A stretch of 64,000 nt of DNA from Blautia pseudococcoides (GCF_001689125.2 NZ_CP015405.2:1827001-1891000); one strand, 5' to 3'. Shown: positions 53,162 to 63,454, numbered from the stretch's first letter. The notes: a model not told the origin generated them from the sequence alone. Numbers and translations: made by a program.

Positions 53162-53539
53162 TCACTCCTCCTCCTGATAAAACATAGTCAAAAGTTCAAC
53201 CAATTTTCCCAATGAAATTCCACTGGTCCTTCCTATATCAGCAGCTTCCTGTAAATGCTCTTCCGCTAACCGCTGCTGTTCCTCCTGATAAAAGTCCTTA
53301 TTCTGTGCCGCTACAAAACTTCCGCGCCCGACTGTTGTCTCGATAAATCCGTCCCTTTGCAGATCCTCATATGCCTTTTGAACAGTAATGACACTTACAT
53401 GGATTGACTTTGCCAGTGCCCGCATAGAGGGGATTGGATCGCCCGTCTGCAGTTCGCCGCTCATAATCATAGCTTTTATCTGTGAGGTAATCTGCTCATA
53501 AATGGGTTTACTCGTATTACTGCTTATAATAATTTCCAC
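53162..53539 (-). CDS. GntR-family repressor, YtrA subfamily
   Basis: A 125-residue protein: winged helix IYEQITSQIKAMIMSGELQTGD, PSMRALAKSIHVSVITVQKAYED, LQRDGFIETTVGRGSFVA, followed by a short helical dimerisation tail. YtrA-type regulators repress their own ABC operon and are relieved by cell-wall-active peptides. The promoter and palindromic operator lie directly upstream. Confidence 0.93.
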   Translation of the reverse strand: MEIIISSNTSKPIYEQITSQIKAMIMSGELQTGDPIPSMRALAKSIHVSVITVQKAYEDLQRDGFIETTVGRGSFVAAQNKDFYQEEQQRLAEEHLQEAADIGRTSGISLGKLVELLTMFYQEEE

Positions 53540-53558
53540 GGGGCCCCTCCATATGCCA

Positions 53559-53612
53559 TATAATGTACTTATTGAACAGGTACATTATAACAACTCCAGT
53601 CACATTTGTCAA
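53559..53612 (-). promoter_or_regulatory. consensus promoter and palindromic operator of the GntR-ABC operon
   Basis: On the minus strand TTGACA (53607-53612), a 17-base spacer and TATAAT (53584-53589) form a consensus sigma-A promoter. The -10 box lies in one arm of a 10-bp inverted repeat (TATAATGTAC at 53559-53568, GTACATTATA at 53580-53589). A GntR dimer bound there would block the polymerase. Confidence 0.85.
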
Positions 53613-53771
53613 TAGGACGGCATCAGCTGGCAAAATGCTCCAGAAAAATGAGAGCAGCCTCATTTTGTGCTCACCCTTTCTTATGACTGTGGGAAAGCAA
53701 AAAACGCTTGACTTTCACGTTACGTCATAGTGTATGATGTAAAAAGAAAAATCAGAAAGGAGGATCTGCTT

Positions 53772-54683
53772 ATGAAAATTACTGCTATCCGTTCAGATGG
53801 CGTTTACTCAAAAATTATGGGTGCGCCGAAGGAAAAGAAAAACGATATCTACCGCTACGAGCTGATGATGTCGTTTCAGAAAAAATGGGACTGCTACAGT
53901 ATCCCGATGAAAGCGGCTACACCAAATGGCTATGACATTATCATGGCAAGTAAAATGCTGGGCCTGATGGAGCCGACTAAGATTGACAGCTCCCAGCAAG
54001 AGAATATCAAGCTGATTTCGGATGAAACTCTTTGGGCTGCCTGTAAAGAATCCATAACACGGGCTTTGAAAGGCTTTGAAGAACTTGGTGTGGAATTGCC
54101 CGTACAGGAATATGTGTTCAGTATTCTTTTGGCAAATCCCGAAAGCCCCTACATCATTATGAACGAGGGTTATTGTGGGGACGGTGGTATTCCCGGCTTC
54201 ATTATGGCATGGCTCACGCCTAATGAATACACGATAGGCTGTCTGCCTGTTGCCCTTGCCCACGAGGTAAATCACAATGTCCGCTTTCAATTTATCAAAT
54301 GGAAGAACGATATTACGCTTGGTGAAATGATGGTCAGCGAGGGACTGGCAGAAAACTACGCCACGCATTTATTTGGAGCGGACAAAGCTGGCCCGTGGGT
54401 AACAAAAACGGACATGGAAACCTTGAATGAATATATCAAGCCCATTATCCGTGAGGGGCTTAGTGTGCAGGGGTTGGAAAATCTGAACGCATACCTATAC
54501 GGTGATGAAATGGCGGCTCTACAAGGCTACCCGCCTGTCGGTCTGCCCTATTGTGCGGGCTATGCGTGTGGCTATCATTTAGTAAAACACTATTTGAAAA
54601 AGACAGGAAAGAGCATCGTTGAAGCAACCCTGCTGCCAGCAAGCGAGATTTTGGAAACAGCGGAGGACTTTTGGGATGAATAA
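53772..54683 (+). CDS. DUF2268-type putative zinc metalloprotease
   Basis: A 303-residue protein with zincin motif HEVNH at residues 164-168 and a downstream Glu in SEGLAENYA near 190-194, as in DUF2268 predicted Zn-dependent proteases. No signal peptide or membrane segment, so it acts in the cytoplasm. The ATG at 53772 follows AAAGGAGG; a 14-codon extension is not supported. Its last codons overlap the start of the MerR gene, so the two are co-expressed. A related membrane-associated group sits near drug-response regulators; the substrate is unknown. Confidence 0.82.
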   Translation: MKITAIRSDGVYSKIMGAPKEKKNDIYRYELMMSFQKKWDCYSIPMKAATPNGYDIIMASKMLGLMEPTKIDSSQQENIKLISDETLWAACKESITRALKGFEELGVELPVQEYVFSILLANPESPYIIMNEGYCGDGGIPGFIMAWLTPNEYTIGCLPVALAHEVNHNVRFQFIKWKNDITLGEMMVSEGLAENYATHLFGADKAGPWVTKTDMETLNEYIKPIIREGLSVQGLENLNAYLYGDEMAALQGYPPVGLPYCAGYACGYHLVKHYLKKTGKSIVEATLLPASEILETAEDFWDE

Positions 54684-55449
54684 GCAACCAAGGACTGTGC
54701 ATGAGGTTGTTGATCTCACGGGAATAACCGCAAGAACACTTCACTATTACGATCAGATAGGACTTTTTAAGCCCTCTATCGTGACCGAAGCAAAGTACCG
54801 CCTTTATACAGAAAGTGACCTGTGCCGTTTGCAGGAAATATTGTTTTTCCGAGAAGTTGGCTTTTCCCTAAAAGAAATCAAGCAGCTTTTGGCTTCCCCC
54901 GATTATAACCGCCAGGAAGTGTTGAAAAAGCACATTTGTATTCTTGAAGCGCAACGGGATCGTATCAATGCACTTATTAAACTTGTAGAGGCTGAAATAA
55001 GAGGGGGCAGCACCCTTTCCTTTGAGGCTTTCTCTAACTCAAAGATTGCTCGGTTGCAAACGCAATTTAGAGAAGAAATGATAGAGCGTTGGGGTAATAC
55101 AGACAGCTTCCGGGAATACGAGGAAACCTTCTCTACACAGGCGAGAAAACTTCAAAATGAACAGTTGGACGCCTTTTATTCCTTTGCACAGGAGCTTTTT
55201 GAAAGACTGGCCTTATATGAAGATTGCTCTCCGGGCTGTATGGAAGTGCAACAAATCGTAAAGGAGTGGCAACAGTATATCTCCGAACACTTCTATAACT
55301 GCGATAAACAAATGCTGATCAATTTAGGAAATCTCTATGTCACCGATAAACGGTTTTCTAATTTCATAAATCGTAATGGCAGCGGAGATTTAGCTGCGTT
55401 TTTGAATGAGGCGATCTCCATATTTTGTAATAACCCGAACGCCATCTGA
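54676..55449 (+). CDS. MerR-family regulator with TipAS-like domain
   Basis: A 257-residue regulator. MerR winged helix in residues 8-75: VHEVVDLTGITARTLHYYDQIG, YRLYTESDLCRLQEILFFRE, VGFSLKEIKQLL, then a coiled coil (KKHICILEAQRDRINALIKLVE). The C-terminal half (YEETFSTQARKLQNEQLDAFY, YEDCSPGCMEVQQIVKEWQQY, INLGNLYVTDKRFSNFIN) is a TipAS-type domain, which binds thiopeptide antibiotics in Streptomyces TipA. The gene begins 8 bases before the protease stop codon. Confidence 0.92.
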   Translation: MNKQPRTVHEVVDLTGITARTLHYYDQIGLFKPSIVTEAKYRLYTESDLCRLQEILFFREVGFSLKEIKQLLASPDYNRQEVLKKHICILEAQRDRINALIKLVEAEIRGGSTLSFEAFSNSKIARLQTQFREEMIERWGNTDSFREYEETFSTQARKLQNEQLDAFYSFAQELFERLALYEDCSPGCMEVQQIVKEWQQYISEHFYNCDKQMLINLGNLYVTDKRFSNFINRNGSGDLAAFLNEAISIFCNNPNAI

Positions 55450-55519
55450 CGGAGCGATCTTCAAAACAAAAACAATAAAAAATAGGATCTGTTCTCTGGA
55501 AAAGGAGCATAAACAGAAC

Positions 55520-55558
55520 AAGACCACAAGGGAAGTAAAATCCTCGTGGTCTTTGTTA
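55520..55558 (+). terminator. probable terminator of the protease-MerR operon
   Basis: AGACCAC and AGGGA pair with TCCT and GTGGTCT (55520-55553), an interrupted stem followed by a short T-rich segment, about 70 bases after the MerR stop codon. Confidence 0.55.
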
Positions 55559-55606
55559 TGGTACTTCTAATTTATAACCTATACCGACAATATTTTTGAT
55601 ATATTT
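55556..55606 (-). pseudogene. 16-codon tail of an OmpR-family response regulator
   Basis: The minus strand reads KYIKNIVGIGYKLEVP and stops. This is the C-terminal wing of VanR-like regulators (compare YIKTVWGIGYKIE of the VanR-like gene at 45977). Just upstream the frame contains stop codons, so only the tail remains. The rest of 55607-55935 is AT-rich with no gene seen. Confidence 0.5.
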
Positions 55607-55935
55607 AGTCTATATAAACTATAAATATGACAGCATTCTGTCATATTTCATATCTTTTTTACGCAATGAAGTCTTGCCTGGACTTTATGCCCCTATCCTT
55701 TTCGCACTGGCCTTCTATACTTAAAATTCGGTTATACTATTAAGTATTCTGACCATGATCCAGTATCCTCCTTCATCATTAAAAAGTTATAAGTTATCTC
55801 CATCCGCTTTATTCATCGTGATTGATGTATTTCCCATTCTTTGCAAAATTTCCGCCCACTGCTTTAAATCCCCACATAAAATGCAGCGGAGTTTCAAATA
55901 ATATCAGTATCAATTCGCAGGGAGAGGCATAAGAC

Positions 55936-57186
55936 ATGGAGCATCAGGTGATTTTACATTCTGATATGAACAATTTTTACGCCAGTGTTGAATGCCTGGA
56001 CAACCCAAAACTCCGGGGAAAACCTATGGCAGTCACAGGTGATCCGGATGCCCGCCACGGCATTGTTTTGGCGAAAAATTATGAGGCAAAGAAATACGGT
56101 ATCACTACGGGAGAACCCTTATGGATGGCCCGCCAGAAATGCCCTGATATCCTCTTTACACCGCCCCGTTATGAGCGTTATATTCAGTTTTCCCAGGCTG
56201 CCCATGAAATCTATGAGGAATATACCGATCAAGTGGAAACCTTCGGATTGGATGAATGTTGGCTGGATGTCACTGGTTCCACACACCTTTTTGGAACCGG
56301 GAAAGATATGGCGGATGATATTCGCAGCCGGATAAAAAAAGAGCTGGGTATCACAGCAAGCGTAGGGGTATCTTTTAACAAAATCTTTGCAAAGCTTGGC
56401 AGTGACTTAAAGAAGCCGGACGCCACAACCGTGATCGACCACAATTTTCAGTCAAAAATATGGCACCTGCCTGCAAATATGCTTCTCTATGTTGGAAAAG
56501 CGACTTATGCCAAGCTGTTGAAATATGGCATTCGAACAATCGGTGATCTGGCCTGCGCGGATCTCTCCTTTTTGGAGAGACTGCTGGGCAAGAATGGAGT
56601 GATGTTATGGGCATTTGCCAACGGACTGGATCGTTCTCCAGTCTCGTATTCTTACTCCCGGCGAATCATAAAAACGATAGGCAACAGTGTGACAACCCAC
56701 CGGGATCTCCTAAACGACACGGATATCAAAATCATTTTATATATACTCTCGGAAAGCGTGGCAGAGCGGATGCGGAATGAAAATTTCTACTGCCGCAGTG
56801 TTCAGATCAGCATCCGGGATAATACGCTGGTTTCCTATGAGCGGCAGGGACGGCTCCCCCTCCCGTCCTGCACTTCCCAGGCGATTTTCCAAAAAGCATT
56901 TGAATTATACAAAGGCAATCCGCCACAAAATCCCGTTCGCAGTCTGGGCGTTCGTGCCTGCAATCTGTTCGTTATGAAATACCGCCAGCTTTCTTTTTTG
57001 GAAGACGCAGCCAGAGACCAGAAACAGGAAGCTCTGGAACATGCCATTGACGATGTCCGCAAGCGGTATGGACACTACTCCATCCAGAGGGGCATTATGC
57101 TTATGGATAGCAGACTCTCTCATCTTGACCCGGTTGCGGAGCATACAATCTATCCAGAGGCATTCCTGAAAAGCCAAAATAAATAA
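55936..57186 (+). CDS. Y-family DNA polymerase (DinB/UmuC-like)
   Basis: A 416-residue translesion polymerase. Palm motifs: LHSDMNNFYASVE (first catalytic Asp) and GLDECWLDVT (Asp-Glu pair); the helix-hairpin-helix region follows (ASVGVSFNKIFAKLGSDLKKPD), then the little-finger domain. QLSFLED near residue 354 is a good beta-clamp-binding motif. The ATG at 55936 has GGGAGAGG upstream. Followed by an SRAP gene after 24 bases. No clear LexA box is visible upstream, so SOS control is unproven. Confidence 0.93.
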   Translation: MEHQVILHSDMNNFYASVECLDNPKLRGKPMAVTGDPDARHGIVLAKNYEAKKYGITTGEPLWMARQKCPDILFTPPRYERYIQFSQAAHEIYEEYTDQVETFGLDECWLDVTGSTHLFGTGKDMADDIRSRIKKELGITASVGVSFNKIFAKLGSDLKKPDATTVIDHNFQSKIWHLPANMLLYVGKATYAKLLKYGIRTIGDLACADLSFLERLLGKNGVMLWAFANGLDRSPVSYSYSRRIIKTIGNSVTTHRDLLNDTDIKIILYILSESVAERMRNENFYCRSVQISIRDNTLVSYERQGRLPLPSCTSQAIFQKAFELYKGNPPQNPVRSLGVRACNLFVMKYRQLSFLEDAARDQKQEALEHAIDDVRKRYGHYSIQRGIMLMDSRLSHLDPVAEHTIYPEAFLKSQNK

Positions 57187-57210
57187 TCAAAAAATTGGGA
57201 GGAAAACCAA

Positions 57211-57789
57211 ATGTGCGGAAGATACAGTTTATTCACAGATGAAGAAAACCAAGAAATTTTGAGGATTGTCAGGTCCTTAGATGCCAGATATCCCGGAAAC
57301 ACGATGAAGCAGGGGGAAATCTATCCAACCAATACCGCCCCCATTATCTGCCGGCAGGACGATAAAGTCATTCCCGAACTCAGCATCTGGGGATTTCCCC
57401 GTTTCGGTGCAAAAGGTAGTATTATCAACGCCCGCTCCGAAACTGCTGATGAACGTCCAATGTTCCGGAAAAGTCTGCATACCCGCAGATGTGTAATCCC
57501 AAGCACTGGGTTTTACGAATGGTCCCAAAATGGTCCCAAAACAAAGTACCGATTTCATCTGCCTGATGAGAATATTCTTTATATGGCGGGGATTTTTAAT
57601 GAATTCAAGGGCGAGAATAAATTTGTTATCCTTACAACCGGCGCGAATAACTCCATCGCTGATGTACATGACCGTATGCCCGTTATCTTACAAAAGTCCA
57701 TGGTGGAAGACTGGGTGATATCCGAGGACTTTGCATTGTCATATCTACATGCTGTTATGCCGGCTCTGCAGCGGGAAACAGCATCTTAA
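57211..57789 (+). CDS. SRAP-domain protein (YedK/HMCES-like)
   Basis: A 192-residue protein. It begins MCGRYSLF, so after Met removal Cys2 can crosslink to abasic sites in single-stranded DNA. Other conserved residues: NARSETADERPMFRKSL, RRCVIPSTGFYEW and HDRMPVIL (active-site His). SRAP proteins shield abasic sites and often neighbour Y-family polymerases, as here. TGGGAGGAAAA precedes the ATG. A pair of this kind is also common on conjugative elements. Confidence 0.94.
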   Translation: MCGRYSLFTDEENQEILRIVRSLDARYPGNTMKQGEIYPTNTAPIICRQDDKVIPELSIWGFPRFGAKGSIINARSETADERPMFRKSLHTRRCVIPSTGFYEWSQNGPKTKYRFHLPDENILYMAGIFNEFKGENKFVILTTGANNSIADVHDRMPVILQKSMVEDWVISEDFALSYLHAVMPALQRETAS

Positions 57790-57798
57790 AATATATAA

Positions 57799-57830
57799 AA
57801 GCTGGGATAAGTATCATCTCATCCCAGCTT
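57799..57830. terminator. hairpin after the SRAP gene
   Basis: Perfect 10-bp arms AAGCTGGGAT (57799-57808) and ATCCCAGCTT (57821-57830) 10 bases past the stop codon; T-rich on the minus strand, weak T run on the plus strand. Confidence 0.6.
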
Positions 57831-57968
57831 CAGACTATTAAGGTTCTGAGCATAGTATCATCAATACAGGAGATGAAGATCTAGTTATTCTCACAATACT
57901 TAATAAATCACACTTTTCAAACAATACATTTAAGGTCTATTTATTGCTTTAAAGAGCTGCTAGCTTTT

Positions 57969-58448
57969 CTAAACTTTCAGACTATCAAACCATGCTTTTA
58001 TTTCCTTTTCACTCACATTTACATCAAATCTCTTACCATCCTTTAGAATCGCACCCGGACAGGAGGACTCCAATTCAGCGTTGGTATTACCCATTCCACT
58101 GCTTCCGGATGTCGCCACTGGAATAATAATCTTGCCATTCCAATCATATTGTTCCAAAAATGTATTAATGATTGCGGGGGCTATGTACCACCAGATGGGA
58201 AAAGCGAGAATCAGCATTTTGATATTTTCTGCACTCTCCAGTTTATTAGCTATCTCTGGTCGGAATGACTTATCATTCATCTCCACACTGCTCCGGCTAT
58301 TTTTATTCATCCAGTCAAGATCTGCAGAGGAATATGGTATCTCCGGATGAATTTCATGTAAATCCCCATCTACTACGTTCGCAATCTTCTTTGCCAGTTT
58401 CGCTGTTATTCCTGTTGCTGAAAAATACGCTACTAATATTTCACTCAT
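57969..58448 (-). CDS. flavodoxin
   Basis: A 159-residue flavodoxin-like electron carrier. FMN phosphate loop YFSATGITAKLA near residue 8; second FMN loop AFPIWWYIAPAIIN; third ATSGSSGMGNTNAEL; C-terminal helix SEKEIKAWFDSL. It belongs to the clostridial flavodoxin_4/NAD(P)H-dependent-oxidoreductase-like type with the SRSSVEMND insertion. Alone on the minus strand; a broken relative lies 180 bases upstream. Confidence 0.92.
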   Translation of the reverse strand: MSEILVAYFSATGITAKLAKKIANVVDGDLHEIHPEIPYSSADLDWMNKNSRSSVEMNDKSFRPEIANKLESAENIKMLILAFPIWWYIAPAIINTFLEQYDWNGKIIIPVATSGSSGMGNTNAELESSCPGAILKDGKRFDVNVSEKEIKAWFDSLKV

Positions 58449-58634
58449 AGTTCTATTCCTCCTATTTCATATAGTAAACTTACGACTTTTCGTTCTCATT
58501 TCGGCAGTCCTCACACTGTCTCTTCTATACAAAGGCGATACACATTTTTATATATCATCTGTATGTATATGCTGTAACAAATACTTATATGATTATAACA
58601 CTATACACGCTATACATCAGTAAAAACAATACTA

Positions 58635-58883
58635 CATTTTAGGAAACCCTGCAAATACCACATCATATTGTGCCATATCAGTTACTCGTCTGCGGATTGC
58701 CGGACGGCAGTTTGGGTCATTCATTTCGATAGAACTCCTGCTCTTACTATTTTGCCAGTCAAAGTCCTCATTTGTGTATGCTGTCTCTGCCTGAATTTCA
58801 AATAAATCTGTTCCGATTTCAATTTGCCGGTTTTTCCGCCAGTCTTTTTGTTACCCCGCCCGCGCTGCCAATGTTTTACTCAT
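58635..58883 (-). pseudogene. N-terminal half of a second flavodoxin, frameshifted
   Basis: An ATG at 58883 with GGAGGATTTTT starts MSKTLAARAG and stops. Further on, other frames give VTKRLAEK and then IGTDLFEIQAETAYTNEDFD, WQNSKSRSSIEMNDPNCRP and YDVVFAGFP, all in flavodoxin order. So the FMN loop is damaged by a deletion, a second frameshift follows, and the C-terminal half is missing. It resembles the intact flavodoxin next door and probably arose by duplication or transfer followed by decay. Confidence 0.78.
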
Positions 58884-59022
58884 AAAAATCCTCCTTAATA
58901 ATAAATTAAATTTGCTGATCTTATTTTCTATCATGTTTCTAATATTTAATATACAACTTGAAGTTAGCTCTAAGTCAATATGTATTTTTAAATATCATAC
59001 AGGCTGAAAATAAGAAATGCGT

Positions 59023-59068
59023 AAAAAAAAACAGCACGGATGTCTGTGGGTGACAAGACATCTGTGCT
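59023..59068 (-). terminator. terminator of the GH2 gene
   Basis: Arms 59056-59068 and 59033-59045 (13 bp, one mismatch) followed on the minus strand by a run of nine T residues. Confidence 0.9.
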
Positions 59069-59136
59069 ATTTCTGAGTAAATGCGGAAATTATCTTTCAA
59101 GGACCATATACCATGGGAATTCCGATATTTCTTCTG

Positions 59137-61413
59137 CTATTTTTTAATTTTATTTAACTGGGCATTGAGGATCAGCATGGCATTTTCCGGTAAATCCTGG
59201 CCCATTCCCCCCACCATATCTGCCATATCTTTGAGTGTCTTCTGGCCTACCATTTTAAGCATACTGCCTTTGATCTTCATACCCGTCATGGCACTGATAG
59301 AATTGGACAGTATGTTGGACGCATCCTTGTTCTTCAGAATATCATCCACGGTATCGTTGATAGAATAATACCCTTCAGGAAATTCCAGAGAAGTCACATT
59401 AGCCATCTCCGCAGCAGCCTGGTCAAACCAGTTGACCGCGCCAGCGTTATCGTCCTCCTCCTCTTCCTGGGGAAGCGTATAAATTCTCGGTTTTTCCGCC
59501 ACCTTCTCCAGTGTAAGGCTGTCCGTACAAGAACCTGCCTTTGCCGTCACTGTAGTAAACCCTTCTCCAAGGGGCACATGTTCAAATATAACAATCTTAT
59601 CCGCCTCTTTCGTCTCAAAAAGCCTGCCCCCAACATACAGACTAACTGACGGCTGGTTGGAATATACTTTCACTGTAGTGGTGGTGTCCGCTCTCCTGGC
59701 ATAACGTTTTCCGCAGACGTAGACAAACGGCTCCGTGCTCCAGTATGCCTTGTAGAGATAGAAGGCCTCTTTTTTGATCTTTCTGTCAAGGGTGACAAGA
59801 CCTTTGTTGTTGCGCCCTGCCACACCGCCCTCATTTCTGGCGGCGCATCCGAAATCAAACATATTCCACACATGGCTGCTCCAGATATACTCCCGCTCCA
59901 TAAGGATCTTGGCCATATGCTCATGGTATTCTGCCTGATAGGCCTCGGAATAGTCACGGCATTTCGGTTCATCCGGCTGATAAGTAATGATTCCCTCCGC
60001 GCCGTATTCCGAAAGTCCGATACAACGTTTTGGATACTTGCTGTGGTATTGATCCAGCCATTCCTCATTTTTTGTATATTCCCCGCCGTACCAGCCAAAA
60101 TAGTGGTTATAGCTCTCAATATCTGTTATATCATGCAGGGAGCTGTCCTCCGGTGTAACACTTACATGGGCTATGGTGGTCAATCGGGTATCGTCCAATT
60201 CTTTTACAAGGGCATTTAAGTCCCTGTGGTTTTCCGCCATTCCCGGTTTTTCACCGCAGATAGTAATTTCGTTGGAGATTCCCCAAAAACAGATGGAGGG
60301 GTGATTATAACTCTGGTAAATCAAATCTTTCATTTGGCTTCTGCAGTTTTCATGAGCTGCAGGGTCATCGCTCTGGGTGCTGATGTACGGGATTTCTGCC
60401 CACACGATAAAACCATACGCATCGCAGGCATCATAAAAATCCTGGCTGTGCTGATAGTGCGCAAGGCGCACAGTATTGGCACCTACTTCCCGGATCAGCT
60501 CTGCATCCCGGTAATGATCTTCCCTGGTAAGCGCATTCCCTCTGTAAAGAATATCCTGGTGTCTGGATACGCCGCGCAGCTTCATGGGCCTGCCGTTTAG
60601 GAAAAATCCTTTCTCCGGGTCAACGGAAAACTCACGGATACCAAAACGCTGTGTCACTTCATCCACCACTTCATTTCTCCTCACCAGGGAAGCTGTGCAA
60701 GTGTACAGATATGGGTCATCCACCCCCTGCCACAGATGAGCCTCCGGGAGAAACTGCTGTACATTGGGCGCATCTGCCGGACGCCATGCTTCTGCCTCTG
60801 TCACTCCAAGTGCATTCTTTATTTCATACCGGACGGTATAATTTTCATCTGCATTTCTGACCCAGGCTTCCAGGCTAAGCATAGCTCCCTGCCCTGTCAC
60901 TTTAGGGGTGATCTTCAGTCCCGGTGCACCAAAAAAATCCAAGTCAAAATGAGCCTCGGACACTACGATCAGATTCACTCCCCTGTACAGACCACCGTAA
61001 AAGGTAAAGTCAGCCATCTGGGGATATATATTGCTCTTCTGGCTGTTATCCACCTCTATTGCCATGAGATTTTCCCCGTTCTCTTTCAGCAAATCTGTAA
61101 TATCCGCACGGAAAGAGGAGAAACCGCCCTCATGGTATACCGCCTCTGTCCCATTGACATAGACCCGGCCCGACAGGGCGGCTGCAAGGATTTCCACGTA
61201 GACGCGGCTGCCTTCCATACGTTTTGGCGCCTTAAAACTCTTCGCGTACCAGCATATTCCTCTGTGATAATCCCCTCTTCCATCCTGCCCGTCCACCCCA
61301 TTCCAGGTGTGGGGCAGGTCCACAGCTTCCCAATCCTCAGGCAGTGTTTCCGGCATGCCTGTGTTCTCTTTCTGAAAATACCAGTTATGATCAAAATTTA
61401 TGACTTGTCTCAT
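59137..61413 (-). CDS. glycoside hydrolase family 2 (beta-galactosidase/glucuronidase type)
   Basis: A 758-residue cytoplasmic glycosidase without signal peptide. Sugar-binding jelly roll in residues 1-150 (DLPHTWNG, YHRGICWYAKSF), immunoglobulin-like domain, then the TIM barrel: RGVSRHQD near 283, acid/base Glu382 in WGISNE, nucleophile Glu469 in LSEYGAEG. After about residue 590 an Ig-like domain (VKVYSNQPSVSLYVGG) is followed by an acidic run (EEEEDD) and a helical tail of about 85 residues not typical of GH2. The exact sugar is undetermined. No transporter gene adjoins it. Confidence 0.92.
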   Translation of the reverse strand: MRQVINFDHNWYFQKENTGMPETLPEDWEAVDLPHTWNGVDGQDGRGDYHRGICWYAKSFKAPKRMEGSRVYVEILAAALSGRVYVNGTEAVYHEGGFSSFRADITDLLKENGENLMAIEVDNSQKSNIYPQMADFTFYGGLYRGVNLIVVSEAHFDLDFFGAPGLKITPKVTGQGAMLSLEAWVRNADENYTVRYEIKNALGVTEAEAWRPADAPNVQQFLPEAHLWQGVDDPYLYTCTASLVRRNEVVDEVTQRFGIREFSVDPEKGFFLNGRPMKLRGVSRHQDILYRGNALTREDHYRDAELIREVGANTVRLAHYQHSQDFYDACDAYGFIVWAEIPYISTQSDDPAAHENCRSQMKDLIYQSYNHPSICFWGISNEITICGEKPGMAENHRDLNALVKELDDTRLTTIAHVSVTPEDSSLHDITDIESYNHYFGWYGGEYTKNEEWLDQYHSKYPKRCIGLSEYGAEGIITYQPDEPKCRDYSEAYQAEYHEHMAKILMEREYIWSSHVWNMFDFGCAARNEGGVAGRNNKGLVTLDRKIKKEAFYLYKAYWSTEPFVYVCGKRYARRADTTTTVKVYSNQPSVSLYVGGRLFETKEADKIVIFEHVPLGEGFTTVTAKAGSCTDSLTLEKVAEKPRIYTLPQEEEEDDNAGAVNWFDQAAAEMANVTSLEFPEGYYSINDTVDDILKNKDASNILSNSISAMTGMKIKGSMLKMVGQKTLKDMADMVGGMGQDLPENAMLILNAQLNKIKK

Positions 61414-61567
61414 TAGAATCCTCCGTTTTTCCCAGATATGGTAGTTATTGAACTTGTACTAATCATATATTTTGGTCAAAAAATTGGCAAGGGATAATTC
61501 TTTGAAGATTTCATACAATTTTACTTTTCTGATGCAAAGCGGCAGTTTTTATCACATTCCCGGTGAT

Positions 61568-61599
61568 AAAAAAAGAGACGAGGAATCTCTCCTCATCTC
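61568..61599 (-). terminator. terminator of the atp operon
   Basis: A 10-bp stem (61590-61599 with 61575-61584, one G-U pair) followed on the minus strand by seven T residues, 14 bases after the atpC stop codon. Confidence 0.88.
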
Positions 61600-61612
61600 C
61601 TGTTAAAACGTC

Positions 61613-62026
61613 TTATACGTCATGCTTCTTTGCTGCTTTCATACGGGCCATGGCTCTTGCCAGGGATGCCTTGGATACATAGTATTCCTGCAGGCTCTGC
61701 TGCTGCCTGAGCTGTTCTTCGGCGCGGTCCAGGGCATCCTGCGCACGCTTCAGATCAATATTCTCAGGATATTCACAGCTGTCAACCAAAACAGTCACAC
61801 GGTTATTGATGATCTGCGCAAACCCATTTCCCACTATGGCTGTCTTCCACTCTTCGCTGTCAGCGGGTTTGAAACGCATCTCACCGGGTACAATGGCAAC
61901 CATCATATCCGCATGGTGGGACAGAATGGAAATCTGTCCGTCCTTTGCAGGAAGCATGATACTGGTTCCTCTGCCGTGATAAAAATCTTTATCACTGGAA
62001 ACGATATTCAGTCCGAATGTATTCAT
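61613..62026 (-). CDS. atpC: F1 ATP synthase epsilon subunit
   Basis: A 137-residue subunit that couples rotation and inhibits ATP hydrolysis. N-terminal beta-sandwich: FGLNIVSSDKDFYHGRGTSI, LPAKDGQISILSHHADMM, and C-terminal helical hairpin (DLKRAQDALDRAEEQLRQQQ). Two start codons are possible: ATG 62032 lies only 3 bases after AAGGAG, ATG 62026 lies 9 bases after it and is preferred. Last gene of the operon; the terminator follows. Confidence 0.94.
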   Translation of the reverse strand: MNTFGLNIVSSDKDFYHGRGTSIMLPAKDGQISILSHHADMMVAIVPGEMRFKPADSEEWKTAIVGNGFAQIINNRVTVLVDSCEYPENIDLKRAQDALDRAEEQLRQQQSLQEYYVSKASLARAMARMKAAKKHDV

Positions 62027-62053
62027 ATACATGCACTCCTTTTCATCCCGGCA

Positions 62054-63454
<1,401 letters not shown>

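Noticed and set aside
55850..55935. LexA (SOS) box upstream of the Y-family polymerase
   Set aside because: No GAACN4GTTC-type palindrome was found.
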